Below, piece by piece: positions 63,343-64,000 of a stretch of 64,000 bases of DNA (position 1 is its first letter; each line of letters opens with the position of its first letter). A program made the translations under genes and the position numbers. The DNA comes from Candidatus Melainabacteria bacterium (GTDB lineage Bacteria; Cyanobacteriota; Vampirovibrionia; Obscuribacterales; Obscuribacteraceae), in assembly GCA_016716405.1 (NCBI GenBank), contig JADJWK010000004.1:434001-498000 (forward strand). The letters are read 5' to 3'. The notes beneath the pieces are model-generated. The model searched no databases, was not told where the DNA came from, and saw only the letters and a list, made by a program, of their open reading frames with translations.

Positions 63343-64000
63343 CTACTCGGTGACTAGAGGTCTCCTCATGAGAGCCATGATCGACTCCTCCGGTGTCACT
63401 TCCCCATCAAGTGTTGATCTGACCTGCCGGGCAATCGGCAGGTCGATGGCAAGTTTTTGTGAAAGTTCACAAACAGCCCTGGTGGTCGCCACCCCCTCCA
63501 CGCAGGAGCCGACCTCGGCGAGGGCGGCGCTGAGATCCCGGCCGGCTGCGAGGCTCCTGCCGAACCTGTAATTGCGAGAGAGCGGTCCCTGACAGGTGGC
63601 GATCAGATCGCCCATGCCAGAGAGCCCGTATAGAGTCGCCGGGCTCGCTCCCAGACGGCTGGCCAGACGCACCATCTCGGCGAGACCCCGGGTCATTAGA
63701 GCGGCTTTGGCATTGACGCCCAGCTCGAGGCCATCGCTGGCGCCGGCGGCTATGGCGATGATGTTCTTGAGAGTGCCCCCGAGCTCCACACCGGCTATGT
63801 CGCCGGCGGCATAGAGCCGCAATGACCTGACACTGAGACATTCCTGGACGGCTCTCGCCATCTCCAGGTCGGCACAGGCGACCACGGCTGCGGTAGGCAG
63901 GCCCGAGCGGATCTCGTAAGCGAGATTCGGTCCGGACAGAGCCAGGGCGCCGGCGCCGGGAAGATTGCTCTGGATCACTTCGGACATGCGCTCCAGGGTC
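63343..64000 (-). CDS. gpsA: NAD(P)H-dependent glycerol-3-phosphate dehydrogenase (partial, 5' end outside window)
   Basis: The last 218 codons of gpsA; the frame is open to the window edge, so the Rossmann N-terminus lies beyond 64000. GpsA makes glycerol 3-phosphate, the substrate of PlsY. Seen are SGPNLAYEIRSGLPTAAVVA, the catalytic-Lys block GVELGGTLKNIIAIAAGASDG, and the substrate-binding block ALMTRGLAEMVRLASRLGASPATLYGLSGMGDLIATCQGPLSRNYRFG, all intact. The ATG at 63985-63987 is internal, not the start. Confidence 0.95.
   Translation of the reverse strand, partial: TLERMSEVIQSNLPGAGALALSGPNLAYEIRSGLPTAAVVACADLEMARAVQECLSVRSLRLYAAGDIAGVELGGTLKNIIAIAAGASDGLELGVNAKAALMTRGLAEMVRLASRLGASPATLYGLSGMGDLIATCQGPLSRNYRFGRSLAAGRDLSAALAEVGSCVEGVATTRAVCELSQKLAIDLPIARQVRSTLDGEVTPEESIMALMRRPLVTE

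Noticed and set aside
1..64000. tRNA, rRNA, CRISPR array, transposase or phage genes
   Set aside because: I looked for tRNA T-arms, regularly spaced repeats and mobile-element enzymes and saw none.

Overview
This window is GC-rich, densely packed chromosomal DNA from a bacterium with a diderm-type envelope. It carries about 54 protein genes and no recognisable rRNA, tRNA, CRISPR array, insertion sequence or prophage. Several features recall Cyanobacteria and their non-photosynthetic relatives (Vampirovibrionia, also called Melainabacteria): a SigF-type sigma factor inside a type IV pilus locus, a ferredoxin / metallo-beta-lactamase fusion, an 856-residue nucleotidyltransferase-phosphomannomutase fusion, and a small glycine-tailed RRM protein. 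No photosynthesis gene is present. The lineage is an inference from gene content and needs a marker-gene tree.

Layout. 0.5-9.2 kb: an LRV-repeat protein, a PATAN/DUF4388 protein with a ruined GGDEF domain, two tandem acyltransferases, ybaB-recR, a membrane protein, dxs and a small exported CxxC protein. 9.3-15.1 kb: two paralogous exported VIT-VWA proteins separated by a small zinc-ribbon membrane protein. 15.2-22.0 kb: a CHASE2 histidine kinase with its NarL-type regulator, an exported protein, a TPR lipoprotein and the ferredoxin-MBL protein. 22.2-30.7 kb: dnaX with a recoding-type slippery site and a separate frame break, acylphosphatase, a coiled-coil J-domain protein, der, plsY, an HtrA-like protease and an OmpR-type regulator.

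31.0-41.1 kb is probably an envelope-polymer acylation locus. An MBOAT acyltransferase is followed, with overlapping starts, by three tandem SGNH/DltD-like proteins and a large polytopic membrane protein. A membrane EEP-fold protein and a membrane TPR protein sit on the opposite strand. 41.2-54.4 kb is a type IV pilus locus: pilB, pilT, pilC, then sigF, a two-gene ABC transporter, pilD, a pilM-pilN fusion, pilO and a PilP-like gene. Major pilins and the PilQ secretin are not in the window. From 54.4 kb to the end everything is on the minus strand: the RRM protein, a MobA-like transferase, an acyl-CoA set (biotin carrier, HMG-CoA lyase, enoyl-CoA hydratase), two unknowns, the sugar-nucleotide fusion protein, a GT4 glycosyltransferase and the 3' part of gpsA.

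The most unusual points are: (1) dnaX with an A AAA AAG heptamer whose -1 frame stops one codon later, a later G5 frame break, and a 46-bp near-perfect palindrome covering the stop codons of both convergent genes; (2) the MBOAT plus triple SGNH cluster; (3) a PilB with a triple zinc-ribbon tail and a PilM-PilN fusion in an operon led by its own sigma factor; (4) in-frame 6- and 12-bp microsatellites, two of which encode the hydrophobic core of signal peptides. All functions are read from motifs by eye; no database search was run.
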